Origin: Diphasiastrum complanatum | Taxonomy: Eukaryota; Streptophyta; Lycopodiopsida; Lycopodiales; Lycopodiaceae | Direction: 5' to 3' | DNA length: 64,000 bases | NCBI GenBank assembly: GCA_029204225.1 | Contig: CM055099.1 | Coordinates: 48,908,141-48,972,140 of the forward strand | In this document: in pieces, positions 49,038 to 60,630 of the stretch | Layout of the letters: every line of letters begins with the position of its first letter | Position numbering within the stretch: position 1 is the stretch's first letter | Program-made: the position numbers and the translations under genes | Notes under the pieces: generated by a model | Told to the model about the DNA's origin: nothing | Seen by the model: only the letters and a program-made list of their open reading frames with translations | The model's database searches: none

Positions 49038-50440
49038 TTATATGTCGAATCTGAACTTTGCGGTAGAACCACTGAAACAATTGACAAATGTAGTTCCATT
49101 TTTCATTGGTTCCTCCATGTTGTGTATTTCGATGAAATGCTGCTTGTGCTTGCCAGTGTGACTTCTCCATCCCTTGTGATGACCGTACACTGCATATTTC
49201 AAAATTATAATGTTAGTCTTATGTTTGGATCTAAATATATATGAAAATTTGAAAGCATTTTGAAAATTTTATACTAACCATGTAATGAGTGATGTGATCT
49301 TCTCCCCATGCTTTTGATACTGCATTAACAAACACGACACAAGTCCTTTGGACAGCTTTCTTATCAATATTAGAGTATTTTTCTTGTCTTAAAATAGCAA
49401 TCATACTATCAAGTTTTTTTCATACATGGTTCTCTGTTTGTGATAGAGCACCATTCATGAGAGTTATACTAATCCTTTCCATCTTCTGCCCTTTCACAAT
49501 TTCTGACTCATCTATCTTAAGTACTATGATTATTTTGCCATTCACCTTTTCATAGGTTATATCATAGAATGTGACGATGTATCTTAGAAAGTAATTTAGA
49601 TCAACAAATAAATTGTTTGATGCATTATAGAATATCGATCTTCCATCAGTTTCATACACCTCCTCAATATGAAATGGAGTTCCAGTGATCTTATGTATAC
49701 CTATGTTTAATGTATCCCTCTCTTTCTTCAAGTGATATGTCCTAGGGATTGGGACTTTTCTAATTTGAACTTGCTTAAAAGCTTCTCTAATTAGTTTAAA
49801 TATTGTTGCATATGCTTCTCTGCTAATACCTGCAAAATGACAAGCACCCTGAACTATAGTCTTATCTAAATTGTTTTGAATGTCCACCATCAAAGACTCT
49901 GCTATTTTACACTTTACATTTGAAATCCTATTATTCATCATGGTATGCTCAGTGGATTTGCAAGTCAATATTGTGCCCAATGACATTCCTAGTGAAGCAT
50001 TGTCTTTAATATTTCGAGGAGCTACTAATGCAGATCTGCAAAAGAAATAGATAGTTAATAGAATATCACCAAAACTGAAATTAAATCCAAATGTCATTGA
50101 AAAACTTACAAAAATCAGAATATCTTTACTTGAATGCACGGATCCTTCTATTTCGATAACCTCCTTTTGAAAGCGTTTGAATATCGTTGCAACTTTGTCG
50201 CTTTTGCTTCTTACTTTCAGCCTTCTTCTTTGCCAAATCCACATCCTTCAATAATTGTAAGTTTTCAATATGAATAGACTGTAAGACTGATTGCATTTGC
50301 TCTAGTTCTAATTTGATATTGATTGTTATCTTCTGTAATGATTCATTATTTTTGGCATTCATAATTGGAGATGGCACCCATATTTCCATTCTCGTGGAAG
50401 GAATGCATATGTAAACATTTGGCAATTTTTCCTGATTCAA
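49038..50440 (-). pseudogene. Unrecognised three-exon gene model with one in-frame stop
   Basis: I do not recognise the family. Minus-strand exons: 50440-50130, 50035-49275 and 49189-49038, separated by 94-bp and 85-bp introns with GT-AG ends (donors GTAAAG and GTATAA, acceptors TTTTGCAG and ATATGCAG). The three exons total 1,224 nt, exactly 408 codons in one frame, interrupted only by TGA at 49420-49422 after ...TENHV. The N-terminal quarter is predicted coiled-coil-like (LELEQMQSVLQSIHIENLQL, then AKKKAESKKQKR). The middle is mixed (AGISREAYATIFKLIREAF, YHLKKERDTLN, IVLKIDESEIVKGQK). The C-terminus is His/Lys-rich (GHHKGWRSHTGKHKQHF). Regular splicing and a long open frame suggest a real or very recently lost gene, or a domesticated or unknown transposon protein. 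Confidence 0.5.
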
Positions 50441-51020
50441 ATTTGGGGATGGCGGTCATATTCTAGATCTAGTGAAAATATTGCTCTTTTCGTAACCAAT
50501 GGAGGGAATATCTTTGAATTTAGTCAATTTATACTGCGAGCTGTTAACAGTTCTTAACTGCGACTATAGACATTGTGGTTAGATCATTGGGAGTTGGGGA
50601 GGCCTTGGGAGTGGTGGGGGCAAGCAAATAAACAATATTGTTTTTTTTCATTTTGATATTTTTCTATATCCTACATGGCATTCCTTAAAGGGTCTTTTTG
50701 ATATTGAGAACTCCTCTAATGGCTTTGAAGCATTGATAAAGAAATATGTTCTTGCATTGAAGTGATCTATTGCAGAACTAAAGAGATTGGCAATTTGACA
50801 CGCACATAAAAAGAGAAATAGTTTTGGCATGTCGACCCTCGCATGGCAATTTTCGTGGCAATTGTGGCAATGCTAAACAGACGCATGGCATTGTCACACA
50901 CCTCTAAAATTTCTATCAACGGCCAGCTCCTCGACAAACCTCTTTATGATGGAAGGGAAAAAATTCAAAATTTTGAATATGCATGGGATAGCCATGCATC
51001 TTTCTGCCATGGAACACTAA
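50441..51020. other. No gene recognised
   Basis: Upstream flank of the unknown gene model. Short frames only. Confidence 0.35.
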
Positions 51021-51635
51021 TCCTTTGAGGACTTCACACTATATAGGAGACTTGTAGGCTCCTTGATCTATCTTACTATAACTAGACCTGATCTAAGTTA
51101 TAGTGTAGGCAAACTAAGCCAATCTATGCAAAATCCATTGGTTTGTCATTGGAAAAATGCAAATGCAGGTGATAAGGTGGATAGGATGTCCACAAGTGCT
51201 TTTGTTACCTTCCTTAGCAATGGCATAGTGTCTTGGCTTTCCAAAAAGCAAGATACTATTTCTCTATCTTCAACCGAATCGGAATACAAGGCACTAACAT
51301 CCACAACAAAGGAGATCCTATGGTTGAAGAGGCTTTTGGTGGAATTGCAAGTCATGGAGGCCGAGGAGCAGCCAACAATATTTTGTGACAACCAATCAAG
51401 CCAAGCATTAGCAACCAACCCCACATTCCATGCAAGGAGCAAGCACATAGAGATTGCTCACCATTTTGTGAGGGAAAAGGTTCAAGCAAAGGAGATCAAG
51501 CTACATCATGTGTCTTCTTTAGATTGCCTTGCTGATCTAATCACTAAAGCCTCGCCAAAGGCTTCATTTATCAAGTTAAGATCAGCCTTAGGAGTTGTAG
51601 ATAGATGTACTATAGTTGTATCATGTAAAAATTGA
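51021..51635 (+). pseudogene. Ty1/copia RNase H remnant
   Basis: Reads FEDFTLYRRLVGSLIYLTIT, then RPDLSYSVGKLSQSMQNP, the copia RT/RNase H junction. About 45 residues are then missing, and it resumes at AGDKVDRMSTSAFVTFLSNG, then VSWLSKKQ, SLSSTESEYKAL, CDNQSSQALATNP, HARSKHIEIAHHFVREKV and the usual C-terminal LADLITKASPK. The deletion removes the first catalytic Asp region of RNase H. All upstream domains are absent. The frame is otherwise open to the stop just before the polypurine tract. Confidence 0.85.
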
Positions 51636-51642
51636 GGAGGAG

Positions 51643-52308
51643 TGTTAGAATTAAGCAATTTTCACATGGTTTTTGATGTATTTTGACATCTATGTGGATC
51701 CACACGTGTGAGGACCTGTGCACACGTGTGAAATGACACTTTTAATATTCAGATCCATTTTGATAAGCTTTCATTTGATTCTAATATGACATCTCCTAAA
51801 TTATAGGCGTTAGGTCCTAGATTGTAGGAATCTAGAAGGTCAACACAAATCACTAATGGATGATGTGGCAAACTTGATAGATCTTATCCAAAGTGGATAT
51901 GGATAAGTACAATGAGATGTCCCACACGTGCTGGATGCAGCTTAGAGATAGATTATGGTGATTTGGTACTTGATCCATGATGGATCCATTATTGAGCTAA
52001 TGATGAGAAATTTTGGTTTCTGAAGCAATCTTTGTGTTTTGACTCTCTTAAGCACTTTCTTTGTGGATGAATGCTTAGTAAATGATAAATAAACTATTTC
52101 TCTGTTACCAAGCCGTACAATAGCTGTAATTCACAAGTGTGAAGCCGTGGATCGTCATTTTTTATTGTTCTTGCTTGATTCACAAAGATTGTCAAGTAGA
52201 AGCTAAATTTGGAAGCTAGTCTTGATATAGATCAAGATCCCAAGCTACCATTCACTCTTTGTGATCATTTGTAGATCAATTTCAATCCTTAAACTCTGAA
52301 ATTTGACA
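51643..52308 (+). repeat. copia 3' LTR (666 bp)
   Basis: Begins TGTTAGAATTAAGC directly after the polypurine tract ATTGAGGAGGAG and ends AAATTTGACA. The next base starts copy 3 of the dispersed repeat, so this copia element interrupted, or joined, that repeat. No partner LTR is in the window. Confidence 0.7.
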
Positions 52309-52677
52309 TATTTGAAAAACTCAAGGTGTAGAATGTATAAATGTTTGATCATTTCTTTCAAGCATCGAGGTTTGTAAAATGTCCACATCAAAATATTCTA
52401 AAATGACAGTATATTTTAGGCTTCAGTTTTAGGCTCAATTTGCCCACCTATAAGCACGTAAGTGTTTTTCAATCACCTTCAAATTAGGTCCTAACTATAA
52501 TTGTACGACTTGGCAATAATCTAGTAGCTACGTTTTAATTATTTTCACATAATGTAGCATTGTTGGCTTTTCCTAATAACAAACAAATAACTTGCTCATG
52601 TTTGCATTTTTGCATTGCAAACATGTTATTGAAGGAGTACATTAATAAAAGTTAGAGATTAAGCCCATGATTTTGGC
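52309..52677 (+). repeat. Dispersed repeat family, copy 3
   Basis: Collinear with 44747-45119. It starts exactly at the LTR end and stops at CCCATGATTTTGGC, where different sequence begins. Confidence 0.8.
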
Positions 52678-53116
52678 TGCGAATGCCACTCATGTTGCAA
52701 TGGAAAACTCAGAATAATCCCAAGTATCCATGCTTTTTCTAGTCCACTATAAAATTCTGCATACCTATCAATACTAGCAGAAAGAAGAGCAAAAGTGTTC
52801 CCTTGATCCTTCGGATGACAAAATGGTTGTGTGACTATTGGGCTTTTGTGAAAGAATTCCACAGGGGATTTGGTTTAAGAACGTCAAATCTGAAAAAAGA
52901 TCATATGTTGATCAAGCTCCTGAATGCCTAATCTGCACAAAGGATGTTTGTACCTGTAGGTGCTACACAAATTTTGTGCAAATGTTGAGATTCATATTCC
53001 TTCCTTCTGGCCTCTTGTGTCCTAAACACAGCAGACTATTTCAGCATGGAAACAACACCGATCGTCTCCTTAAAAGACCATTGACTGCATATTACAGTCT
53101 GCTTTATTCTACTCAT
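52678..53116 (-). other. Unrecognised coding-like segment
   Basis: The minus-strand frame at 52862-52659 reads protein-like sequence (FFHKSPIVTQPFCHPKDQGN, ALLSASIDRYAEFYSGLEKA) with no family I can name. The dispersed repeat cuts it off at 52677. It may be an exon scrap or part of an element. Confidence 0.3.
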
Positions 53117-53745
53117 TTAGTTGCTCTTCCCGAACCCTAATTGCGCTTCAGGCTTTTCTAGCACTTGTAGTAGCTCAATTTCTTGAGCATGTTGTGGGGA
53201 TGGAAAAGCAAGGGATGCAGCGGTATGCATGGTCCGGACAAGAAAAAGAGACTGGTCTGCCAAAGTAGTTGCATAAGAAATGAAAGTATCTCGAACATTA
53301 GAAGCCATGAAAAGAATACATAGTACCTTCAACATAAGAGTGATTGAAGTACTTTTTCTTGTCAAACCTGGACTTCTAATCAATGATATAGGTAATGATA
53401 ATGAACCCTCTCACTATCATTCACAAAAGCATCATTCAAAGTACATCCTACTTTGAACACTTCACATTCATCTCTCCCTTTTGACTTGAGATCTTCCTCA
53501 CCAAGTCTCATGATAGAACCTTTTGATCTACTTTCTTTATGAATACATGTGACACCACTTGTTGCACAAATGACTTTCTTGGACTCATCACATAAAGATG
53601 AAAAAGAAACTTTTTCTTCAAACATGCTCAAAGCACCATCTTTTTCCAAATGAGTAAATGAGTCATTAGCAACAACCATTTTCAGAGAAGAGTTTTCATT
53701 ACCTCCATTTATGAAGTTAGATCTCTTATTACATTGAAGTATCAA
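53117..53745 (-). pseudogene. Remnant of the non-autonomous element family seen at 57-61 kb
   Basis: The minus-strand frames 53745-53380 and 53383-53117 correspond to the unrecognised frame of the element at 56940-61286. Shared blocks: RSNFINGG/RANFINGG, CDESKKVI-A-SGVTC-HKE, GSIMRLGE/GSIKRLGE, FKVGCTLND/LKVGSSLND and STSITLMLKVLCILFMASNV/STSIILMLKVLIIFFMASNV. The region after MASNV differs. LTRs were not found around it. It shows that the frame existed in more than one element copy. Confidence 0.7.
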
Positions 53746-54140
53746 CTATAACGTATTGCCTGTTTGCAAAGCAATGTTAACAAAGTACATGCTTCTGTGG
53801 TCGAACTTAAGTTAGAGCAAAGGAGCATGTGCTAGAACTGCATAGGTCTTTGTCAAGCAATGTCAACAAAGTCTTACCAATTTTGAGTAAGAAATTTGGG
53901 CTCTATTTGGGAGTTTTGAGTGTTTGATTGGTGGATTAGGGTGGGAGCTAGGTGCAAATTAGTCCATATGGCAATGAAGAATACGGTGCTCCTCATGCAG
54001 GATACGTTTTCCCTTATCAGTACGCTGCTCTGTCATGAGCAAAGCAAAAAGGAACACACTCACATGCAGCAAAAACGATCTTATCGTCGCAAAGAGAATT
54101 GTAGCTCAAAACGGAAGCAATTTCATGTATAGGAAAAGAC
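53746..54140. other. Upstream flank of the chalcone-synthase-like gene
   Basis: No gene recognised. Confidence 0.4.
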
Positions 54141-54170
54141 GGGTAGGTAGGGTAAGAGCATAAAAGAGCT
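54141..54170 (+). promoter_or_regulatory. Candidate MYB/H-box-like site and TATA-like motif
   Basis: GGGTAGGTAGGG (54141-54152) contains, on the minus strand, ACCTACCC, the core of MYB recognition elements and H-boxes of many chalcone synthase promoters. CATAAAAG (54159-54166) follows and could be a TATA box about 150 bp before the ATG. Short motifs like these occur by chance. Confidence 0.35.
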
Positions 54171-54313
54171 CTACGCAATTGCATTTGCGCTGGTCAGATG
54201 TATGCAGCCTAGCAGTAGAAGGTGGTCTATAACATGTTTTCTCTATCTTGTTGGATTTAGCTGTTAGATTGTATCTGACAAGCTCCTCAAAGAGTGTACT
54301 GTTTGATTAGAAA

Positions 54314-55942
54314 ATGGAGTTCGATATGCATGCAGCAGACGCACCAGTTGCCAATGGATTTTCCTTCCGGGATAGCCGTCAGAGGCCTGAGGGTCCGGCT
54401 TCTATATTGGGCATTGGTATAGCCAACCCGCCTCACGTTTTCGAGCAGGCCGTGTACCCAGATTTTTTCTTCGACATTAACAATTGCAATGAAAAGACTG
54501 AGCTCAAAAAAAAGTTTCAACGTATCTGTAAGCCATCTAATTTTCTTTGAGAATCTGCATAATTGCTTGCATTTCACTGTGTTTACTAGGCTGCAGGAAG
54601 TGATAAATATTTCACAATCCGAATGAGAATAGCAGCTTAGATAGAGGAAAAAACTTGGTGAAACGCAATCACTCCAACCGATCTTAGTACATGATACTAT
54701 TAACTGTGAAAAATCTGCATCATGTGTTGCATACCATTGTGCTTATCAGGTCAGTGAAGTAAAAATTTACCTTTTACACTCAAAATGTGTATAACTGCTA
54801 AGCGATGAAGGAGCTCAGTAATACATAATTACTTCCACTAACTATGGTAGAAATGCCAATCAGCCGCCAAGTATCAGCTGTGAATTCTCTTTTTAACTTT
54901 TCTTTATGTGCATCTATAGAAGTTATTCTAATTCTTGAAAGGTGTGGCAGGTGACAGATCTGGCATTAAGAAAAGGCATTTCTTTCTCACCGAGGAGATT
55001 CTTAGAGCCAATCCGGCGATGTGTACTTATATGGGTGGCTCTCTAGACGTGAGACAGGACATCGCCGTTGCAGAGGTACCAAAGCTCGCCAAGGAGGCTG
55101 CAATGAAGGCGATCAAGGAATGGGGTCAGCCTAAATCCAAAATCACCCACGTTGTATTTGGAACAACGAGCGGAGTTGACATGCCTGGAGCTGATTTTCG
55201 TCTCACCAAGCTCCTGGGCCTTCGCCCAGATGTGAAAAGAGTAATGTTATATCAGCAAGGCTGCTACGCCGGAGCAACCGTAACACGCATCGGGAAAGAT
55301 CTGGCCGAAAACAACAAAGATGCTCGTGTTCTTGTAGTGTGCAGTGAGGTAACAGCAGTCACATTCCGAGCACCGAGTGAGACACATCTCGATGGGCTGG
55401 TTGGATCTGCGTTATTTGGGGATGGCGCTGCTGCCCTCATCCTTGGTTCGGATCCTGTCCCAGAGGTGGAGAAGCCCATCTTTGAAATCCATTGGGCTGG
55501 AGAGACGATCCTTCCTGACAGCGATGGCGCCATCAATGGTCATCTAAAAGAAGCTGGGCTGGTATTTCATCTGCTGAAGGATGTACCAGGACTAATATCA
55601 AAGAACATAGAAAGGGTCCTGTCAGAGGCATTGAAATATGCAGGTTCACCAGAATACAATGACATATTTTGGGCTGTTCATCCAGGAGGCCCTGCCATCA
55701 TTGATCAGATGGAGCAAAAGCTCAAACTCACACAAGGCAAGATGACAGCGACAAGAGACATTCTGGCAGCTTATGGAAACATGTCAAGTGCTTCAGTGCT
55801 TTTTGTGCTGAATCAACTCCGCAAAAGATCACTAGAGTTGAATCTATCTACCACCGGAGAAGGCTGTGAACTGGGGGTATTGATCGGATTCGGTCCTGGC
55901 TTGACCGTGGAGACTCTGGTGCTGAAAAGTACTTCAATCTAA
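54314..55942 (+). CDS. Chalcone-synthase-like type III polyketide synthase, two exons, 401 aa
   Basis: Exon 1 54314-54527 and exon 2 54951-55942, with a 423-bp GT-AG intron that splits the Cys codon of RIC|DRS, the position conserved in nearly all plant chalcone synthase genes; spliced length is 1,206 nt. Type III synthases are cytosolic homodimers that condense a CoA starter with malonyl-CoA; chalcone synthase makes naringenin chalcone from p-coumaroyl-CoA for flavonoids. The catalytic triad is present: Cys in YQQGCYAG, His in AVHPGGPAI and Asn in YGNMSSASV. The gatekeeper Phe residues ([10 protein letters not shown] and [12 protein letters not shown]), [11 protein letters not shown] and C-terminal [11 protein letters not shown] are also intact. 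It differs from seed-plant enzymes by GTTSG (usually CTTSG), GCYAGATV (usually GCFAGGTV) and V next to the second gatekeeper (usually T). A bona fide chalcone synthase is likely but a related synthase cannot be excluded. Confidence 0.93.
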
Positions 55943-56895
55943 TATGGCTGCCTTCTTAGCTCTACCTTCAGCTTCATAAAATTCTTGAATTATTAGAGCC
56001 TTTTATATCTATCCAAATTTTATCTATAAATAAGAAGCGACCTCCTTAATGATAGTTCTGATAACGCTGTTATACATATCTTCAATTTTTATAGATCTAC
56101 ATGGCATCAAATCCACTAGTATCCTGCTTAAGCTCTTTTATTGTGATGAGATCTTGACTTATAAAAATCATCATCTACAATTGATAACTATATTCTTATT
56201 GAAATTGACTTCTATACCAAGGTATGATGCTTAAGCTCTTTTATTGTAATGAGATATTGACTTATAACAAGAACTTTGTGGCATACCAAAAAGGCCTTCC
56301 ATTATTGTGGTGTTTTGAGATTTGTAAGTTTGTGAAAATTATTTGTTATTTTCTAATTTTACAAATAATCATAGTTATTTTTATATTTGAGTATTTATCA
56401 TGTCACAAACTTAGAATCAATGGTCACAAAATTATGTACAAAATTTTAAATACTAGCTCTACAATATTGCATTCAATTTTCAAAAGTAACGACAAATTTA
56501 TTATTATAGTATTATAGCTTAATATAAAATTTTTACAATTTATATTCACGAAAGTAGTAAATTTCACGATGTAATATTTCCAATTTCATGATGCACATTC
56601 ACAATTGCAGAAAATGAATATCACAATTCATTGTGTATGAATTGATGAAAGTATTGATAAATTTTATTGTTCTCAATTTCACGATTAAATTCACAAAAAT
56701 GGTCACAATTTGTGCAATTAGACACTGACAAATGACCACAAATATCATGATTGAGTACTCATTAATTTCATAATTCGATATAATTGATGAAATTCACATT
56801 TGTTATAAAAAAAAAGTCACAATTTTAATATGTAGAAAAATTGCTATCTTTTATTCACAATTGCAGTATTAAAAATAAGTCACGATCAAAGTATT
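55436..56895 (+). repeat. Inverted repeat, left arm
   Basis: Every position x here corresponds to 119436 - x on the opposite strand, with no length change. It covers the last 507 nt of the gene's coding region and about 950 bp downstream. All segments compared by eye, including the A9 run near 56806 and two downstream frames, were identical. The inner boundary is at 56895/62541; the outer boundary lies beyond the window. Confidence 0.95.
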
Positions 56896-56939
56896 CCGAG
56901 TATCATGATTGAGTACTCACTAACTTGTGGTGGATGATC
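56896..56939 (-). pseudogene. gypsy scrap, left of the nested element
   Basis: Reading the minus strand across the insertion, GDDG-type codons at 61290-61300 continue here as SSTTS, matching DDDSSTT in the gypsy element near 38400. The piece is the continuation of 61287-61540. It contains a second copy of TATCATGATTGAGTACTCA, also found at 56742 inside the arm. Confidence 0.5.
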
Positions 56940-57585
56940 TGTGAAGGATTTCAGATCATTCAAGATCCAATCCATGTCCCTGATCTTTGGTTACAGTAAG
57001 GAGCAAACCAACAATCCTAACAATGTAGAAAAACCAGAATCTACATACAAAATGAGATGCAAACTCTAAGAGATACTGATCAAACATGAACCAAAACATA
57101 AAATATGTTTGTTGTCCGTACAATTACAGTACCCTACTATATTTCACACGTGTGGAACCGAAAATAGCAAAATATGAGCATTCTACACACAAGATTTCAA
57201 GATATCATCAAGAGAGTGCACCAATGAGTAGTAGAACCCAGAAAGAACCATGTATAATGATGAAATGGGAGAGAGAAGATGTGTCTCTCCATGAGTTACA
57301 TCCTTTTATAGCAGGTCCAAACCCTATTTGGCCACTTGGCTTTCCCTCCAAAATGTAAACCCTACTATTTTGGGGACTAGATTCAATGTACCCAAAGTTC
57401 AAATTTGATTCTCTCTCAAACTCGACTCCAACTTTCCCACACTTTCAAAAAGTGTTTATTGAATGTATTTTAAACTAATATAACTTCAAAAAGTTTATCT
57501 CTAAGTCTAAAATGAGTTTTGGCCTCATATAGACAATTTACCAAAATACGACTAGACTAGACTAAACTAGTTGAAATCTCTTACA
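56940..57585 (-). repeat. 3' LTR of the non-autonomous element
   Basis: 646 bp, in direct orientation with 60643-61286. Preceded on the minus strand by the polypurine tract GAAGAGGGAG (57586-57597). Confidence 0.9.
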
Positions 57586-57599
57586 CTCCCTCTTCAACT

Positions 57600-58578
57600 A
57601 GTTTTGGCATAGTTTTGACCATACTACTTTGATCCAAATTTAGAATGATCTCCATCCTAAGTATAGATATCCTTTCTAAGGTTCTAAAGTATCTTCCATA
57701 ATTGATATAGAGAATAGTGTCCAAATTGGATGCTTCACTATCTATTACATCAATTTTACACATCAAGATATAACTAGAACATGAAGAACCAAATAGAATG
57801 TAAATGAAATGATTCTTCCATGCTTCAAACTTTGAACTCTCTGGAAAATTACAGCATTCGAACAATAAATGTTAGTGATGACCATTTGCTTGCTTGTCTC
57901 CTCCAACTTTGTCCTTTCTTGATATGTCTCCACCACAAAACTCCATGAATGAGCCTCCATCTCCATCTTGCCACAAGAAACCATCAAACCTTGGAAATCC
58001 ATGAGTAGGTGCGTACATTAATGATGCAAATCCATCACCACATTACTCCATAAACCAAGTAGGTTGCACTAGTCCATCTTCAAGATCTACTTGACACAAG
58101 AAAATGACCATGAATTCACCAAAAATTGAAAATCTCCAAACATTGGCATCAAGTAACTCTACACTTGAGAACTTGATCATGGATGAGTGATATAACGAAC
58201 CTCTAATACCTTCATTTCCATTAGCAAAACCAGCCAAGAATGCTAATACAACTCCAACAATAAGACATTGCAAGACAATGTAGCTAGTTTGTCCATATCT
58301 TGTCAATTTGCACACATCCACATGAAATAGCTCAAACATGAGACAGACCAAGTAAAGTAAACTTGAACAACACTTCATTGCTGCTCCTTTTACCTTATTT
58401 GAGTCTTCAATAACTGCAAAAACAGATCCATAACATCTTTGCCAATTACCTCTCCTTTGATGCTCTTGACTAGCTCCAAATTGCCACCTTTCCTTTTGTG
58501 TTGTTGAAGCCCTTTGAGACCAACCTCTTGGTCTTCCTCTTGACCATCAAAGTCATTGAACAAACTTTGTTTTCTAGA
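57600..58578 (-). other. 3' internal region of the non-autonomous element
   Basis: Contains minus-strand frames of 111 codons (58043-58378), 79 and 94 codons. The 111-codon frame has two hydrophobic stretches (LLYLVCLMFELF and IVGVVLAFLAGFA) that could span a membrane. No family was recognised, and it is not known whether any of them is translated. Confidence 0.45.
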
Positions 58579-59828
58579 TCAATTACTTGCTTTTCTAGTA
58601 TGAAAACTATGAGAACCAATATCCACTTGCATAGCATCATCTACACAAGCCAAAACATGTGAGTAAAGCAAAGTGAGTCGCTTCCACTTGATTTCAGACC
58701 TGAACCTTTGGAAATACTCCCTCTCAAACATATGATCTAGATCCAACAAGATCTCATCAATGCTTGATCTTGAATTTTCAGAAAGGTTAATGAAAACAAT
58801 GTCACCAATGTCTCCATCATAAATCAAAAGATAGATTCCAAACTTTCCATCCAACATGAAGTAGAGTAGGTGAAGATGAGTATCAAACCTAATAAATTCA
58901 GCCTTCTTGAATCCATAAAAAACCTCAATAAGCTCACCAATGAGATCTCCCTTGCCTTGAAGAAATTGCCTCTCGATTTGCTCCATGTAGTCTTCTCCAA
59001 CCAACCTTTTGCCATCTCGATCATGAGTGATCAATTCACAATCATAGAATCCTTTGAGTTGATGAAGAGATGTGAGATCCATGCCTTCGATCTTCCCAAG
59101 AACCAATCTTCCATTGCTCTTTCCTTCATAAGACTCCCTCTTAATGATTGCATCATAAGAAGTAGAAACCTCAAAGACATTAGAAGCCATGAAAAAAATG
59201 ATTAGTACCTTCAACATAAGGATGATTGAAGTACTCTCTTTTTTCAAACAGGAATTTCTATTCAATGATTTAGGTAATGACTCATATGATAATGATTCTT
59301 CCTCACTATCATTCAAAGAACTTCCTACTTTGAGCTCTTCACATACTTCTTGTCTTCTTGACTTGTGACTATCTCCCTCACCAAGTCTCTTGATAGAACC
59401 ATTTGATCTCTCTCTTTATGAAGACATGTGACTCCACTTGCTACAAAAATGACTTTCTTGGACTCATCACAAAAGAATGTAGAAGAACCATCTCCTTCAT
59501 GAATGCACCTAGCAACATCTTTTTCCATATGATCAAAGAAATCATTAACAACAATCTTTTCCAAAGAAGAACCTTCACCTCCATTGATGAAGTTAGCTCT
59601 TTCCTTACCTTTTGCATGCTTGCACTTGCCATGAAGAACCATTGAAACACCATCATTATCCTCAAGACTAGCCAAGCTAGCACAAAGATGAACGTCTTTA
59701 AGAAGCATATCAGATCTTGACCTAGATCTAGCATAAGGAAGCTTTTTAGACTTTGCATAAGATCCACCAATCTTATTGATGCTAAAAGAGAACTTTGGAA
59801 AGTTGAGACGATGTAGACTTGGATTCAT
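58579..59828 (-). CDS. Unrecognised long reading frame of the non-autonomous element, one frameshift
   Basis: Two minus-strand frames, 59828-59325 (167 codons) and 59316-58579 (245 codons), are parts of one ancestral frame. Comparison with 53117-53745 shows a shift between about 59330 and 59420, after TCLHKE; the second frame can be read upstream as RLGEGDSHKSRRQEVCEELK. Before its own small shift at about 59870, the gag start reads into this frame. Features: a basic SKSKK/RSRSRSD stretch, many Lys/Glu, a hydrophobic helix ILMLKVLIIFFMA that could be a membrane or signal segment, then a mixed domain with IYLLIYDGDIGDIVF. No reverse transcriptase, integrase, protease or RNase H motif is present. 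It could be captured host sequence or an element-specific protein. Function unknown. Confidence 0.55.
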
Positions 59829-59837
59829 AAAGCTTCT

Positions 59838-60110
59838 TCAAAGCTTCCCAAGCCTCCAAAGGTGATGTGCACTTACCAACTTAAGAAGTTCGTTGGTAAC
59901 ATTCATCTTAATCATGTGTAGAGCTTTCTTTGCTCTCTTGTCATACCTCACTTGATCTTGAGGTGCTTGAGGCCTCTCCTCCACACCTACAACAATCTCC
60001 ATCAACTCATTCATCTCCAATAAGGACTCCATCCTCACCTTCCAAGTAGAATAGTTGATTGAGGTAAGCCTATCATTGCTCTCCAACATAAAGCCTCCAC
60101 TTGTAGCCAT
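59838..60110 (-). CDS. copia-type gag N-terminus
   Basis: 90 codons beginning MATSGGFMLESNDRLTS, with WKVRMESLLEM, the UBN2/DUF4219-type gag start, closely similar to 30957-31364. A one-base shift near 59870 ends this frame; the other frame continues CTSPLEAWEALKKLYESKST before diverging from ordinary copia gag into the unrecognised region. No zinc knuckle follows. Confidence 0.75.
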   Translation of the reverse strand: MATSGGFMLESNDRLTSINYSTWKVRMESLLEMNELMEIVVGVEERPQAPQDQVRYDKRAKKALHMIKMNVTNELLKLVSAHHLWRLGKL

Positions 60111-60630
60111 GTTGAAGTGACCTGATCTTCTCTTTCAACCTGTTCCAATGCACAAAGCACTCTCTTGAATGTCAACAAATGAACTCAAGAAGAAATCACA
60201 AAGATATGGAACCTCTCAAATCTCTTCTAGCACTTCTAGCTAGAAAATCAACACATAGAATAGTGAGATCTTGATCAACCTATGATCTATCCTCAACCTA
60301 ATGATTCTTGCCACTTACTAAGATTGAAACACACTCAAATGAAGTTAGGTAACCTCACAAACTAGAGATCCAATCAAAATTAGGGTTTTGACAAAATCAC
60401 AAAAAAATGAATATCTCAAATTCTACATGCAATTTCTAGAAACTTGATATATCTTCTTGTAGTATAATCCTATATTGAGATTTGACCTACAAAAGATCAA
60501 TTCTACACATGCAAAAATGCTAATTTTTGAGTAGAGATCAATCTAGCATGCTCTAGCATTGGTAACTCCTCCAAATATTTGCTAAAGATGGCTAATCCTT
60601 TCATAACCTGAAACACAAGAGCTCTGATAC

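Noticed and set aside
55264-55536. 90-codon minus-strand frame within the synthase gene
   Set aside because: It is the antisense shadow of the chalcone-synthase-like exon 2.
56049-56517. 61- and 97-codon frames downstream of the synthase, also present in the second arm
   Set aside because: They are conserved only because the whole arm is duplicated; they are AT-rich, low in complexity and start in the 3' flank.
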